Source: JBNAGF01 sp049801055
GTDB lineage: Bacteria; Pseudomonadota; Alphaproteobacteria; Rhodobacterales; Rhodobacteraceae
Direction of reading: 5' to 3'
Assembly: GCF_049801055.1 (NCBI RefSeq)
Contig: NZ_JBNAGF010000002.1
Location: forward strand, 124,001-188,000
DNA: 64,000 bases
Below the pieces are notes generated by a model that saw nothing but the letters and a program-made list of their open reading frames with translations, was not told the origin of the DNA and did not search any database. The position numbers and the translations under genes are program-made. Position 1 is the first letter of the stretch. Every line of letters starts with the position of its first letter. Positions 1 to 8,360 of this stretch are shown one piece after another.

Positions 1-1119
1 GACGCAGTGCCGACATCTGATGACCTGATTGCCGCACGAATGCGGGCGGCAGGAGCGATCTTGATCGGCAAGACCAACGTGCCTGAGCATGGCTTGGGAT
101 CCCATACGTTCAATCCGGTCTATGGGGCCACCAGCAACCCATATGACCGCAACCTGACATGCGGCGGATCTTCCGGCGGTGCCGCAGTTGCTCTGGCGAC
201 GGGCATGGTGGCGCTGGCCGACGGCTCGGATATGATGGGCAGCCTGCGCAACCCGGCCGGCTGGAACAACGTCTACGGGTTCCGGCCCAGTTGGGGGCTT
301 GTGCCATCCGAGCCGCAGGGAGAAATGTTCCTGCACCAATTGTCGACACTCGGCCCGATGGCGCGCAGCCCACAGGATATTTCCTTGTTCCTCGATGTGA
401 TATCCGGGCCGGATCACCGGTCACCGTTTGGACAGGCAACCGCTCCGACATTTCCAATAAAAGATCGTTCTATCAGAGGTTTGAAGATCGGCTGGTTGGG
501 TGATTGGCAGCGCTGTTTCCCGATGGAGGGTGGAATTCTGGAGCTTTCACAGGAGGCTCTGTCCGTGTTCGAAAGCCTCGGGGCAAGTGTGGAGCATATC
601 GCTGCCCCGTTCGAAGCGGATCTGATCTGGGACAGTTGGATTACGCTGCGATCATGGAGTATCGCCGGAAGCCTCGCCCCGATGATGGAACGGGGAGAGC
701 CGCTCAAAGACAGTGCGATATGGGAAATCGAGCGGGGCCTGTCGATGAGTGCGATGGAGGTGCACCGTGCCAGCGAGATCCGGTCAGACTGGTTCCGTCG
801 GGCGGCGCAGCTTTTCGAAACCTACGACGCATTGGTTCTGCCAACTGCGCAGGTTTGGCCGTTTGACGTCAATCTTCCCTGGCCGACCGAGATCGCGGGG
901 CAGGGGATGGATACCTATCATCGCTGGATGCAGGTCGTCACTCCGGTGAGTTTGATCGGACTGCCGTGCCTGGCTGTTCCGGCAGGGTTTGGGGCGATAA
1001 ACGGGTTGCCGGGGGGCGTGCAGATATTTGGCCCTCGCGGCAGCGATGCGGCCATTCTGGCCCTTGGAAAAGCGTATCATGCCGCGACAGAATGGCCGCA
1101 AAAGAGGCCGCCAGTTTAG
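1..1119 (+). CDS. Amidase (amidase signature family), C-terminal part, cut by window start
   Basis: The reading frame is already open at base 1, so the true start lies outside the window. The protein carries the Gly/Ser-rich amidase signature (GGSSGGAAVALATG, bases about 160-200) followed by a GSDMMGSLRNPAG stretch. In this family the Ser of the G-S-(L/I)-R element (codon at base 241) is the acyl-enzyme nucleophile and pairs with a cis-Ser in GGSSGG. The catalytic Lys would lie upstream of the window. Such enzymes hydrolyse amides to the acid plus ammonia; the substrate cannot be read from sequence. A DUF2189 gene follows 33 bp downstream in the same direction. Confidence 0.9.
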   Translation, partial: DAVPTSDDLIAARMRAAGAILIGKTNVPEHGLGSHTFNPVYGATSNPYDRNLTCGGSSGGAAVALATGMVALADGSDMMGSLRNPAGWNNVYGFRPSWGLVPSEPQGEMFLHQLSTLGPMARSPQDISLFLDVISGPDHRSPFGQATAPTFPIKDRSIRGLKIGWLGDWQRCFPMEGGILELSQEALSVFESLGASVEHIAAPFEADLIWDSWITLRSWSIAGSLAPMMERGEPLKDSAIWEIERGLSMSAMEVHRASEIRSDWFRRAAQLFETYDALVLPTAQVWPFDVNLPWPTEIAGQGMDTYHRWMQVVTPVSLIGLPCLAVPAGFGAINGLPGGVQIFGPRGSDAAILALGKAYHAATEWPQKRPPV

Positions 1120-1152
1120 AACGACTGCCGAAACGGGAGGAACAAGAGACTT

Positions 1153-1929
1153 ATGGAAAAGGAATTTGGGGTGCCGGAGCTGAAGCCCGCCACCTTTGCA
1201 ATGCTGAGAGAGGCGCTTGGTCGCGGGTGCCGCGATTTTCGCAAAGCACCGCTGTTCGGAATGCTTTTTGCGGGGTTTTACGTGTTGGGCGGCTGGGCGA
1301 TGGCGTGGCTGACCGCAGAGACAGGAACAACCTTCTGGCTCGTATTGGCCGCAATCGGCTTTCCCCTCATCGGTCCGTTTGCTGCGGTCGGGCTCTACGA
1401 AGTATCTCACCGTTTGGAGCTTGGAGAACCTCTTGATTACAAATCCATTTTCGGCGTCGTTCTAATGCAGAGCCGGAGGCAGTTGCCGTCTATCTGTGCG
1501 ATCATCATTGTGGTGTTTCTGTTTTGGTTCTTTATCGGGCACATGATCTTTGCCTTGTTCCTTGGCCTGTCGACAATGACCAACATTTCAACCTCGTTTG
1601 AGGTATTCCTGACGCTAAATGGAATCCTCATGTTGTTGGTTGGCAGCATCGCGGGGGCGCTGTTTGCGCTGCTTCTTTACATGATCACGGTGCTGTCTCT
1701 GCCGCTGCTACTGGACCGCGAGGTGGATTTTGTCACGGCAATGATCACTTCATTTCAGTACGTTATGAACAACCCGATCCCTATGCTTGGCTGGGCCTTT
1801 ATGGTCGCTGTGTTGACTTTTCTGGCGCTGCTGCCGTTTTTTCTCGGTCTTTTTGTCGTCCTGCCGTTGCTTGGGCATGCGACGTGGCACCTTTACAGGC
1901 TTGCCTCGGGTACTGGCACCGCCGGGTAG
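1153..1929 (+). CDS. DUF2189 domain-containing integral membrane protein
   Basis: This is a 258-residue, very hydrophobic protein with about six predicted membrane segments (roughly residues 38-58, 62-85, 110-140, 155-185, 190-205, 220-245). The short N-terminal stretch and the motif [15 protein letters not shown] (about residues 187-201) are typical of DUF2189 proteins of Alphaproteobacteria, whose role is unknown. An AGGAAC-like ribosome site lies about 12 bases before the ATG. It runs in the same direction as the amidase and ends 20 bp from a convergent XRE gene. The 5' half is lower in GC than its neighbours because of Phe/Ile/Leu codons, not obviously because of transfer. Confidence 0.8.
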   Translation: MEKEFGVPELKPATFAMLREALGRGCRDFRKAPLFGMLFAGFYVLGGWAMAWLTAETGTTFWLVLAAIGFPLIGPFAAVGLYEVSHRLELGEPLDYKSIFGVVLMQSRRQLPSICAIIIVVFLFWFFIGHMIFALFLGLSTMTNISTSFEVFLTLNGILMLLVGSIAGALFALLLYMITVLSLPLLLDREVDFVTAMITSFQYVMNNPIPMLGWAFMVAVLTFLALLPFFLGLFVVLPLLGHATWHLYRLASGTGTAG

Positions 1930-1949
1930 GGCAGAACCTGCGGGCCGGA

Positions 1950-2747
1950 TCACCGGAAAGGCTGATCCGGCTGCAACAGCTTGCGGTGATAAGCGGGAAG
2001 TTCCTCTTCGGTGCAGAACCCGGACCGACGGGCAGCGGGCAAGACTTTGGACGGATCGCGTCCAAGATGCTCATAGACCAACCGGGCGGCCCGGTTGCCA
2101 CTGTTATACTCCGGCAGCGAGCGCGTGACATAGCCCGCCCAGAAATTGTTCTCGAAGGATTCTGCACGAGACAGGTAGTTGAACGAGCAAGTCATTGAAT
2201 TTCTGCGCGAAACAACAAAGGCGATCCCATTTTCCTGGCGCGTGACATATCCGCGGAATTCCCGCGTATTTGCGTCCAGCGGCATGTTGAGCTGGCTCAA
2301 CGCTTCCCGCGCCTCGTAACCGCGTAAATATGTAAAGTTATCTTCCCGAAAAATGTAGATGAGGCCCATCAGGAAACGGCTTTCATCGACAAAGCTGCGG
2401 CGGGAGAACTGGTAGAAGCCCGAGGGGAAACTCGCCTCAGAAACTTCGGTCAGTCCGGTCCCAAGAAACTCAGCGAGGAATGGGCCGTTGAGGACCTGCC
2501 CGTCCAGATTCAAGGAAGATACCGGTTCCAGAATTATGCGGGCGTCGACTTTGAAGAAGCTGCAGATCCGGTCAAGCACATCAGGGCGCGGAAAGCTCTC
2601 TCCGGACAGGTAACGGTTGAACTGTGTGCGGTTGATGCCCAACTGTCGCGACAGATCAGAAATCGAAGGGTAGGGTTTCGACAGGATGCGCAGGTTTTCA
2701 CCAAACATGCTGCGCAATTCATCGGGTGATCTTGCCGCTCTGGCCAT
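1950..2747 (-). CDS. XRE-family transcriptional regulator with an unassigned C-terminal domain
   Basis: The N-terminal 60 or so residues form a Cro/CI-type helix-turn-helix (ISDLSRQLGINRTQFNRYLSG is the recognition region). A roughly 200-residue C-terminal part follows that I do not recognise; it has alternating beta-like strands (SGFYQFSRRSF, FTYLRGYEA, GIAFVVSRRNS) and may be a ligand or multimerisation domain. I place the start at the ATG at 2747 because GGGAA lies 7 bases upstream; an ATG two codons earlier has that site immediately against it. It is monocistronic and convergent with the DUF2189 gene. DNA targets and ligand are unknown. Confidence 0.75.
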   Translation of the reverse strand: MARAARSPDELRSMFGENLRILSKPYPSISDLSRQLGINRTQFNRYLSGESFPRPDVLDRICSFFKVDARIILEPVSSLNLDGQVLNGPFLAEFLGTGLTEVSEASFPSGFYQFSRRSFVDESRFLMGLIYIFREDNFTYLRGYEAREALSQLNMPLDANTREFRGYVTRQENGIAFVVSRRNSMTCSFNYLSRAESFENNFWAGYVTRSLPEYNSGNRAARLVYEHLGRDPSKVLPAARRSGFCTEEELPAYHRKLLQPDQPFR

Positions 2748-3012
2748 GTTCATTTCCCGGTTTTCGGATCCGCTTGGCCATGAACCCAAGCGGATGGACG
2801 TGAGTGGTGGCTGCCGAAATGACGCCGGAAACTAAGTGTGATACCAGAGAGCATCAAGTATGACGCTATGGAGTGACTGTACGCTAAGGCGCTACGCAAA
2901 AAATGCAAGCCATCTGTGCAAGTTTTGAGATCGGATGACGGGTATTGAACTAGTCGCTCCTGTGGTTGGCAGATTTGCCGTCCCATAGATGCTGGAGGTA
3001 GTGACCGGCGCA
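2748..3012. other. Non-coding stretch upstream of the XRE regulator
   Basis: There is no convincing gene between the XRE start and the ilvH terminator. The stretch should contain the promoter of the minus-strand XRE gene. I see A-rich patches and two TGCAAG copies near 2904-2922, but no clear palindromic operator. Confidence 0.4.
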
Positions 3013-3042
3013 GAAAAAGACCCGGCCCAAATTCGGGCCGGG
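3013..3042 (-). terminator. Intrinsic terminator of the ilvIH operon
   Basis: Read on the minus strand, a perfect 8-bp stem (CCCGGCCC / GGGCCGGG) with a 6-base loop is followed by TCTTTTT. It sits 50 bases after the ilvH stop codon. Confidence 0.85.
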
Positions 3043-3091
3043 CGATCTTCAGGTTTGCGAACTGTGAGTCGTCGGTTGGGTAGCGCGCTGG

Positions 3092-3652
3092 TCAGTCGCC
3101 GCGAAGCAGGGCCGCAACGCCTGTCCGGGCTATTTCGGCAAGGCCAAGCGGACGCATGAGGTCGGCAAAGGCATCAATCTTGTCTGGGGCCCCGGTTATC
3201 TCGAAAATGAAAGAATTCAGGGTGGAGTCGACAACATTGGCGCGAAAAATGTCGGCTAAACGCAAGGCTTCAACGCGCTTGTCACCGCTGGAAACCACCT
3301 TGAGCATGGCCAGTTCCCGCTCGACCGAGGATCCTTCGACCGTCAGATCGTGGACATCGTGGACGGTAACGATACGGCCAAGCTGAGCCTTGATCTGTTC
3401 GATGACCTGTGGGGTTCCGGTTGTCACAATAGTGATACGTGACAGGTGCCCGGTATGGTCCACTTCGGCCACCGTAAGGCTTTCGATGTTGTAACCACGG
3501 CCCGAGAACAGGCCGATGACCCGGGCCAGCACGCCCGGTTCATTTTCAACCAGGACTGCCAGTGTGTGACGCTCTTGGACGTCAGAGAATGTCGGGCGCA
3601 GGTTGTAGGCCGAGTGACGGGTCGAGCCTTTCTTGATGCTTAGGGCGGACAT
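3092..3652 (-). CDS. ilvH: Acetolactate synthase, small (regulatory) subunit
   Basis: This 186-residue protein is the valine-sensing regulatory subunit of acetohydroxyacid synthase, the first common enzyme of Ile, Val and Leu synthesis. An N-terminal ACT domain (about residues 29-103) shows the family pattern HTLAVLVENEPGVLARVIGLF then RGYNIESL; a C-terminal ALS_ss_C-type domain follows. The chosen start (MSALSIKK) has AAGGGA just upstream; an in-frame ATG six codons earlier has no better site. It lies 68 bp downstream of ilvI on the same strand and is presumably co-transcribed and attenuated with it. Confidence 0.95.
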   Translation of the reverse strand: MSALSIKKGSTRHSAYNLRPTFSDVQERHTLAVLVENEPGVLARVIGLFSGRGYNIESLTVAEVDHTGHLSRITIVTTGTPQVIEQIKAQLGRIVTVHDVHDLTVEGSSVERELAMLKVVSSGDKRVEALRLADIFRANVVDSTLNSFIFEITGAPDKIDAFADLMRPLGLAEIARTGVAALLRGD

Positions 3653-3720
3653 TTTTTCCCTTTCTTTCATCTCATGAGGCCAGGGCGTCGGTTCCGCCCC
3701 GGAAGATCAGTTTGAACCGG

Positions 3721-5472
3721 TTAAACCAGAACCGCGCCGCCGGACTGGATGACGCCCTGCGTCTCGGCTTCACCAAGCAGCATCTCGTTGTGCGCCTTGC
3801 CTGATGGGATCATCGGGAAGCAGTTTTCGTGCTTTTCGACCAGACAATCGAAGATGACCGGGCCGTCATACTCGATCATCTCCATGATCGCGTCATCCAG
3901 ATCAGCGGGATCGGATACAAGAATTCCCTTGGCGCCAAAGGCTTCGGCCAGCTTGACGAAATCGGGCAGGGCCTCGGACCAGCTGTGGGAATATCGTTCG
4001 CCATGCAGCAACTCCTGCCACTGGCGCACCATACCAAGCCGTTCATTGTTGAGGATGAACTGCTTTACGGGCAGACGATACTGCGCCGCTGTTCCCATTT
4101 CCTGCATGTTCATCAACCACGACGCTTCGCCGGCAACATTGATTACCAATGCGTCCGGATGTGCCATCTGAACGCCGATCGAAGCCGGGAAGCCATAGCC
4201 CATCGTGCCCAACCCACCCGAAGTCATCCATCGGTTCGGATCTTCAAAGTTAAGATACTGCGCGGCCCACATCTGGTGCTGCCCCACTTCGGTACAGACA
4301 TACCTGTCGTGGCCCTTGGTCAGTTCCTCAAGACGCTGCAACGCATATTGCGGCTTGATGGTCTTCTCGCTGTTGGTGAAGGCGAGGCAATTGACGTTGC
4401 GCCATTCATCGATTTTGGCGTGCCATGCCTGAACATTGGCTGCATCGGTTTTGCGCCCACGGGATTTCCAGACTTTCAGAATATCTTCCAGAACATGGGC
4501 GACATCGCCGACAATCGGGATATCGGTCTTGATCACCTTGTTGATCGAAGAGGGGTCAATATCGATATGCGCCTTGATCGAGTTCGGGCTGAACGCGTCG
4601 ACCCGGCCGGTGATCCGGTCATCAAAACGGGCGCCGACGTTGATCATAAGATCGCAGTCGTGCATCGCCATGTTGGCCTCAAAAAGGCCGTGCATCCCCA
4701 GCATTCCGAGCCAATTCTTTCCAGAGGCCGGATAGGCACCCAGCCCCATCAGGGTTGAGGTGATGGGAAACCCGGTTGCCTCGACCAGTTCCCGCAGCAG
4801 CTGGCTGGCGGCGTCGCCAGAATTGATCACACCGCCGCCAGTGTAAAACACTGGTTTCTTAGCGGTTTCCATCGCAGCGACCAGTTCCGTGATCTCTTCC
4901 ATGTCGCCCTTGACCATCGGCTGATAATGCGAAGTCGAGGGCTTTGGCGGGGCATAGTCGCCGGTCGCGAACTGCACGTCTTTTGGAATGTCGACCAGAA
5001 CCGGGCCAGGGCGGCCGGCCGTTGCCACATGGAAGGCTTCGTGGATCGTGTCCGCCAACTTGTCGGTGTCCTTCACCAACCAGTTATGCTTGGTGCAGGG
5101 CCGGGTTATGCCAACGGTATCGGCCTCTTGAAACGCATCCGAGCCGATCATGAAGGTCGGAACCTGACCGGTCAGAACGATGATCGGAATGGAATCCATC
5201 AGGGCATCAGTCAGACCAGTCACGGCGTTAGTGGCGCCGGGGCCCGAGGTCACCAGTGCCACGCCCGGCTTACCGGTTGAACGGGCATATCCCTCGGCGG
5301 CATGGACGGCGCCCTGTTCGTGACGCACCAGAACATGGCGGATATCGTTTTGCAGAAAGATCTCATCATAAATCGGTAGCACAGCGCCACCTGGATAGCC
5401 AAATACCGTGTCCACACCCTGATCCTTGAGGGCCTGAACCACCATCTTTGCGCCAGTCATTTCACGTGTCAT
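3721..5472 (-). CDS. ilvI: Acetolactate synthase, large (catalytic) subunit
   Basis: This 583-residue ThDP/FAD enzyme condenses pyruvate with pyruvate or 2-oxobutyrate. The ThDP_N domain carries the proton-relay Glu in RHEQGAVHAAEG (Glu52), followed by the FAD-binding middle domain and the C-terminal ThDP-binding domain. I choose the ATG at 5472 because GGAG lies 8 bases before it. The upstream in-frame ATGs (5526, 5520) begin in or next to the terminator T-run and have no ribosome site. The usual GDG of the ThDP/Mg motif reads G-E-A-S here (Glu449). The gene is preceded by a predicted attenuator. Confidence 0.95.
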   Translation of the reverse strand: MTREMTGAKMVVQALKDQGVDTVFGYPGGAVLPIYDEIFLQNDIRHVLVRHEQGAVHAAEGYARSTGKPGVALVTSGPGATNAVTGLTDALMDSIPIIVLTGQVPTFMIGSDAFQEADTVGITRPCTKHNWLVKDTDKLADTIHEAFHVATAGRPGPVLVDIPKDVQFATGDYAPPKPSTSHYQPMVKGDMEEITELVAAMETAKKPVFYTGGGVINSGDAASQLLRELVEATGFPITSTLMGLGAYPASGKNWLGMLGMHGLFEANMAMHDCDLMINVGARFDDRITGRVDAFSPNSIKAHIDIDPSSINKVIKTDIPIVGDVAHVLEDILKVWKSRGRKTDAANVQAWHAKIDEWRNVNCLAFTNSEKTIKPQYALQRLEELTKGHDRYVCTEVGQHQMWAAQYLNFEDPNRWMTSGGLGTMGYGFPASIGVQMAHPDALVINVAGEASWLMNMQEMGTAAQYRLPVKQFILNNERLGMVRQWQELLHGERYSHSWSEALPDFVKLAEAFGAKGILVSDPADLDDAIMEMIEYDGPVIFDCLVEKHENCFPMIPSGKAHNEMLLGEAETQGVIQSGGAVLV

Positions 5473-5526
5473 CTGCTTAGCTCCATTGGCGACATCGTCT
5501 TCTGCGTCTCTTCTATTCATCAGCAT

Positions 5527-5553
5527 AAAAAAAGCCCCCGAAACTTCGGAGGC
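5527..5553 (-). terminator. Attenuator terminator upstream of ilvI
   Basis: On the minus strand an 8-bp stem (GCCTCCGA / TCGGGGGC, one G-U pair) with a 4-base AGTT loop is followed by seven T residues. It lies after the leader peptide and 54 bases before the ilvI start codon, where a terminator has no place unless it is conditional. Confidence 0.88.
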
Positions 5554-5578
5554 GCATGGGGTCGAAAATGGTTTACCG

Positions 5579-5626
5579 TTACCGGCCCATGCGCGTGGTT
5601 CCTACGATTACGACTAGAGTGGTCAT
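5579..5626 (-). CDS. ilvIH leader peptide (attenuation), 15 codons
   Basis: The frame reads MTTLVVIVGTTRMGR then TAA. Residues 2-8 are Thr-Thr-Leu-Val-Val-Ile-Val, i.e. the end products of the pathway plus Thr, the precursor of Ile. AGGAG (5640-5636) lies 9 bases before the ATG. The peptide sits between a predicted promoter and an intrinsic terminator. It is too short for ordinary gene calling and is expected to act in cis through ribosome position, not as a functional protein. Confidence 0.85.
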   Translation of the reverse strand: MTTLVVIVGTTRMGR

Positions 5627-5656
5627 TACCACCGGCTCCTTTAGTGCTTCCGCGCG

Positions 5657-5685
5657 ACATTATGTGGGGCAGAACAGGGCGTCAA
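5657..5685 (-). promoter_or_regulatory. Predicted sigma-70-type promoter of ilvIH
   Basis: On the minus strand TTGACG is followed after 17 bases by TAATGT (or after 16 by ATAATG). A start site about 7 bases further on (near 5650) would give a 5' leader of about 24 bases before the leader-peptide ATG. This is pattern matching only. Confidence 0.5.
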
Positions 5686-6021
5686 CAGGCAATCGGGAGA
5701 AATTTCTGACCCTGAGGCGCCAAAATGGGTCATTTTCTTGCGTCAAGCATGGGGTGCGACGAAATATCCGCGAATCCGAATGCGGTCTCGAGCCTGATGG
5801 GCGGAGTGTATGCTGTCGAAACGTTGCTGCCTGCTTCCTCGACGTGGAGAAAGGTCCAATTTGGGGGTATTGCGGCCAAATCCGTGTTCGATCTCGGTGG
5901 GAATGCGTTTGCGATTGTGGTGTATCCAAAGGGCAGTTCGCCAGTTGACGGGCATCCTGTGGACGACGGCAGAACACCACGACTGACATCGGCATCAGTC
6001 AAGGATACGATCGCGGCGGGC
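5686..6021. other. Non-coding stretch between ilv promoter and response regulator
   Basis: Several overlapping open frames of 60-130 codons exist on both strands, but none has a convincing ribosome site, domain or codon pattern. I treat the stretch as intergenic; it holds the 3' end of the two-component operon and the region upstream of the ilvIH promoter. Confidence 0.4.
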
Positions 6022-6678
6022 TCAGAGCCCCACACCGGTTCCCTGCAGAACGCCGTGTTCCATCGCATAACGGGTCAGGCCCGCAGTCGATGAAATACCC
6101 AGCTTTCGCTTGATGTTCTTGCGGTGGGTTTCGACAGTTCTAACTGATATATCAAGAGCTTGAGCAACTTCCTTATTGCTCTTTCCCTGGGCCAGCTGCA
6201 ATAGGATCGTCTGCTCGCGCCCGGTCAATGCCTCACGCATTTCGCCGTCCTTGGGCTTGAGCGATCCCTTGGCGCCGGTGCAAAGGTAACGTGCGCCTTT
6301 CATTACGGTATCTATTGCTGTCTTGATCTCGTCGGTGGGCACGTCCTTGAGCACGTAACCCATCGCCCCGTGACCCAGAGCGGTCGAGATGTATTCGGGA
6401 CTGTCATGCATGGAGAGGATCAGGATTCTGGTATCAGGCGCGCGTTCCAGCAGGATCTCGGTGGCGCTGAGCCCGCCCAGCCCGGGCATGTTCAGATCCA
6501 TCAGGATCACGTCGGGTTTCAACTCTCCGGCCCGATCGACTGCGTCCTGGCCGTTGCCCAGAGTGCCGACAACCTCGACGTCGTCATAGCTTTCAAGGAT
6601 CGACTGGATGCCCTCGGCCACCATTGGATGATCATCCACGATCAGAACACGGATCTGTCTGTCGGTTTGCTCAGTCAT
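6022..6678 (-). CDS. NarL/LuxR-family response regulator
   Basis: The 218-residue protein has an N-terminal receiver domain (IVDDHPMVAEG start, phospho-acceptor Asp61 in ILMDLNMPG, conserved Lys in YVLKDVP). A C-terminal LuxR-type helix-turn-helix follows (LTGREQTILLQLAQGKSNKEVAQAL, then SVRTVETHRKNIKRKLG). Its start codon overlaps the kinase stop codon by 4 bases (ATGA), indicating translational coupling. It is the output partner of the upstream kinase and probably acts on the divergent TRAP operon, the nearest transport genes. Confidence 0.92.
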   Translation of the reverse strand: MTEQTDRQIRVLIVDDHPMVAEGIQSILESYDDVEVVGTLGNGQDAVDRAGELKPDVILMDLNMPGLGGLSATEILLERAPDTRILILSMHDSPEYISTALGHGAMGYVLKDVPTDEIKTAIDTVMKGARYLCTGAKGSLKPKDGEMREALTGREQTILLQLAQGKSNKEVAQALDISVRTVETHRKNIKRKLGISSTAGLTRYAMEHGVLQGTGVGL

Positions 6679-8108
6679 GTCGCGGCCTCCCGTTTCGGTA
6701 CCGCCTCCTCCTCGGGCGGCAACAGATGGCTGAGTGGTATCCGTGCTTCGATCACGGTTCCGCTTTGTGCGCTGCGTGATGACAGAATCCGCAGGTCTCC
6801 GTCAAGCTGCTCGATACGTTCCTGCATGTTGCGAAGGCCAAGGCCGGACCCTCCGGCCCCGTGAGAGCGGGGCAGGCCACGCCCATTGTCGGAAATCCGC
6901 ATGGTGGCTCCGCGCTTGTGCCCGCGCAGATCGATTGTAACCCGTGTTGCTTCGGAATGTCGTTCGATATTCGTCAGCGCCTCCTGCGCGATCCGATACA
7001 GCGCGATCTTGGCATCTTGGTCGAGCCGGTTGCGAAACACCACGGTGGCAAATTCAGTTTCGATACCGGTGCGTTCCCTGAAATCATCGGTCAAAGCCTT
7101 GAGAGCGGGCCCCAGACCCAGATCATCAAGCACGCCCGGTCTCAGGTCGCGGCTGATCCGGCGCACTTCGGTGATTGCGGAGGCGAGGTTCTCGATCCCT
7201 TTGTCGAGCGGTGCTTCGGCCCCCGAATTGTCGCCGCGGGACAGCCGCCGGCGAGCATTGTCGAGTGCAAATCGTACACCGACGAGAATCTGGCTGATCC
7301 CGTCATGCAATTCACGCGCAACGCGGCCGCGTTCTTCTTCCTGGGCGTCGAATACGCGCTGGGTCAGTTCCTTTAGTTTCACATCGGCAAGGCGTCTTTC
7401 GCGGATATTGATGAGCATTCCCGAGATGAACACCACCAGAAGCGCAGCCAGTGTAATGGCCCCGATATAGATGAAAGTGCGTCGCACGCGTGCTTCGACC
7501 TCGGCCCGTGCCGCGGCGACAGACCCCAGCACGTCATCGATAAAGACACCTGTTCCAACCGCCCAACGCCAGCTGGGGAACGAGGTGACGTAGGTGATCA
7601 TGCGAGCCTCTTCTCCGGTTAATGGCTTGGGCCAGAGATGTTCGACATAGCCCGCGCCCGATCGCGCGGTCCTCAGAAACTCGGCCACCACCGGTGTTCC
7701 TTCACTGTCTTCATAGGCAAGCCACTGACCATTGATCATTTCGGTTTGACGCGGGCTGACAAGGTTGGTGCCCTCGTAATCATAGACAAAGAAGAACCCT
7801 TCCTCGCCGTAGATCATGGCTGACAGGATCTGCATTACCTGCTGTTTTGCCTCTTCGTCGTCGGGGGCGGCCGACCCATAGACAAAGTAGAAGCCGTTGC
7901 GCGCTTGGGTAACATAGTTGCGCAACTCGGCTTTCTTTGCTTCGATCAGCTGGTTTTCCAACTGCGCGATCTCGCGTTCGGCCAGAGTTCGCGATTGGTG
8001 CGCCACCAGAACCGCGATCGCCGCAACGGCCGCCATCAAAGGCAGCGTTGCCAGAAGCGACAGCTTCTGCGCGTAGTTGGGCCGAAATATCGAGCGGAAC
8101 CAGTGCAT
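6675..8108 (-). CDS. Sensor histidine kinase with periplasmic single-Cache domain
   Basis: The 477-residue protein has two membrane segments (about residues 15-36 and 213-234) flanking a periplasmic domain. That domain contains the single-Cache hallmarks GEEGFFFVYDYEGTNLV and SWRWAVGTGVFIDDV. A HisKA_3 dimerisation/phosphoacceptor region (His268 in RELHDGISQ) and a HATPase_c domain (DNGRGLP, GSGLGLRNM) follow. I use the ATG at 8108; a TTG twelve codons earlier is a weaker start. sCache domains in this setting usually bind small carboxylates or amino acids. It is divergent from the TRAP operon, so ligand and transported solute may coincide. Confidence 0.92.
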   Translation of the reverse strand: MHWFRSIFRPNYAQKLSLLATLPLMAAVAAIAVLVAHQSRTLAEREIAQLENQLIEAKKAELRNYVTQARNGFYFVYGSAAPDDEEAKQQVMQILSAMIYGEEGFFFVYDYEGTNLVSPRQTEMINGQWLAYEDSEGTPVVAEFLRTARSGAGYVEHLWPKPLTGEEARMITYVTSFPSWRWAVGTGVFIDDVLGSVAAARAEVEARVRRTFIYIGAITLAALLVVFISGMLINIRERRLADVKLKELTQRVFDAQEEERGRVARELHDGISQILVGVRFALDNARRRLSRGDNSGAEAPLDKGIENLASAITEVRRISRDLRPGVLDDLGLGPALKALTDDFRERTGIETEFATVVFRNRLDQDAKIALYRIAQEALTNIERHSEATRVTIDLRGHKRGATMRISDNGRGLPRSHGAGGSGLGLRNMQERIEQLDGDLRILSSRSAQSGTVIEARIPLSHLLPPEEEAVPKREAAT

Positions 8109-8247
8109 CCCCGAATCGATAGGCAAGAATCGCAAAAAAGGCAAAGTTCTGATGCATTTTTTAGCAGGGGAGTGGCGTCACCCAAATGCGGGATGGCCCA
8201 GATTGGAAACGCCTGATTACTCCAATTTCTGCCCGAAATGACGATTT

Positions 8248-8258
8248 CTACGCAGTAG
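8248..8258. promoter_or_regulatory. Small palindrome between the two-component and TRAP operons
   Basis: CTAC-GCA-GTAG is a perfect 4-bp-arm palindrome followed at once by TAGGTA. It lies about 100 bp upstream of the dctP start in a 252-bp divergent intergenic region. It may be a binding site for the adjacent NarL-type regulator, but nothing in the sequence proves it. Confidence 0.3.
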
Positions 8259-8360
8259 TAGGTATTCCCTTATGTAACCGCATCGCTAGGCTTGCCGTCA
8301 CCGAAACGATCCGCCCGGAGCACTTGCCCGGGCATCTAAACCACGTGGGAGGAATATAAT

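Larger units (their letters stand above)
5527..5626 (-). promoter_or_regulatory. Ribosome-mediated transcription attenuator of ilvIH
   Basis: Codons 12-14 of the leader peptide contain GCGCATGGG (5593-5585 on the minus strand), the exact complement of CCCATGCGC (5560-5552), which shares its last two bases with the foot of the terminator stem. A ribosome stalled at the Leu/Val/Ile codons would leave the first segment free to pair and disfavour the terminator. A ribosome reaching the leader stop codon (5581-5579) would cover it and let the terminator form. This is the logic of known amino-acid biosynthetic attenuators; the pairing scheme here is my inference. Confidence 0.8.

Noticed and set aside
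3829..4758. A 309-codon plus-strand frame
   Set aside because: Antisense to the acetolactate synthase large subunit.
5473..5526. Longer N-terminus of ilvI from the ATG at 5526
   Set aside because: That ATG abuts the terminator T-run and has no ribosome site; the ATG at 5472 has GGAG at 8 bases and matches where family homology begins.
5725..6093. Overlapping 110-120-codon frames on both strands between ilv and the response regulator
   Set aside because: No ribosome site, domain or consistent codon use. The frames overlap each other and the end of a real gene.
8109..8144. TTG start for the histidine kinase twelve codons upstream
   Set aside because: The ATG at 8108 gives a normal N-terminus before the first membrane helix, and the TTG has no better ribosome site.
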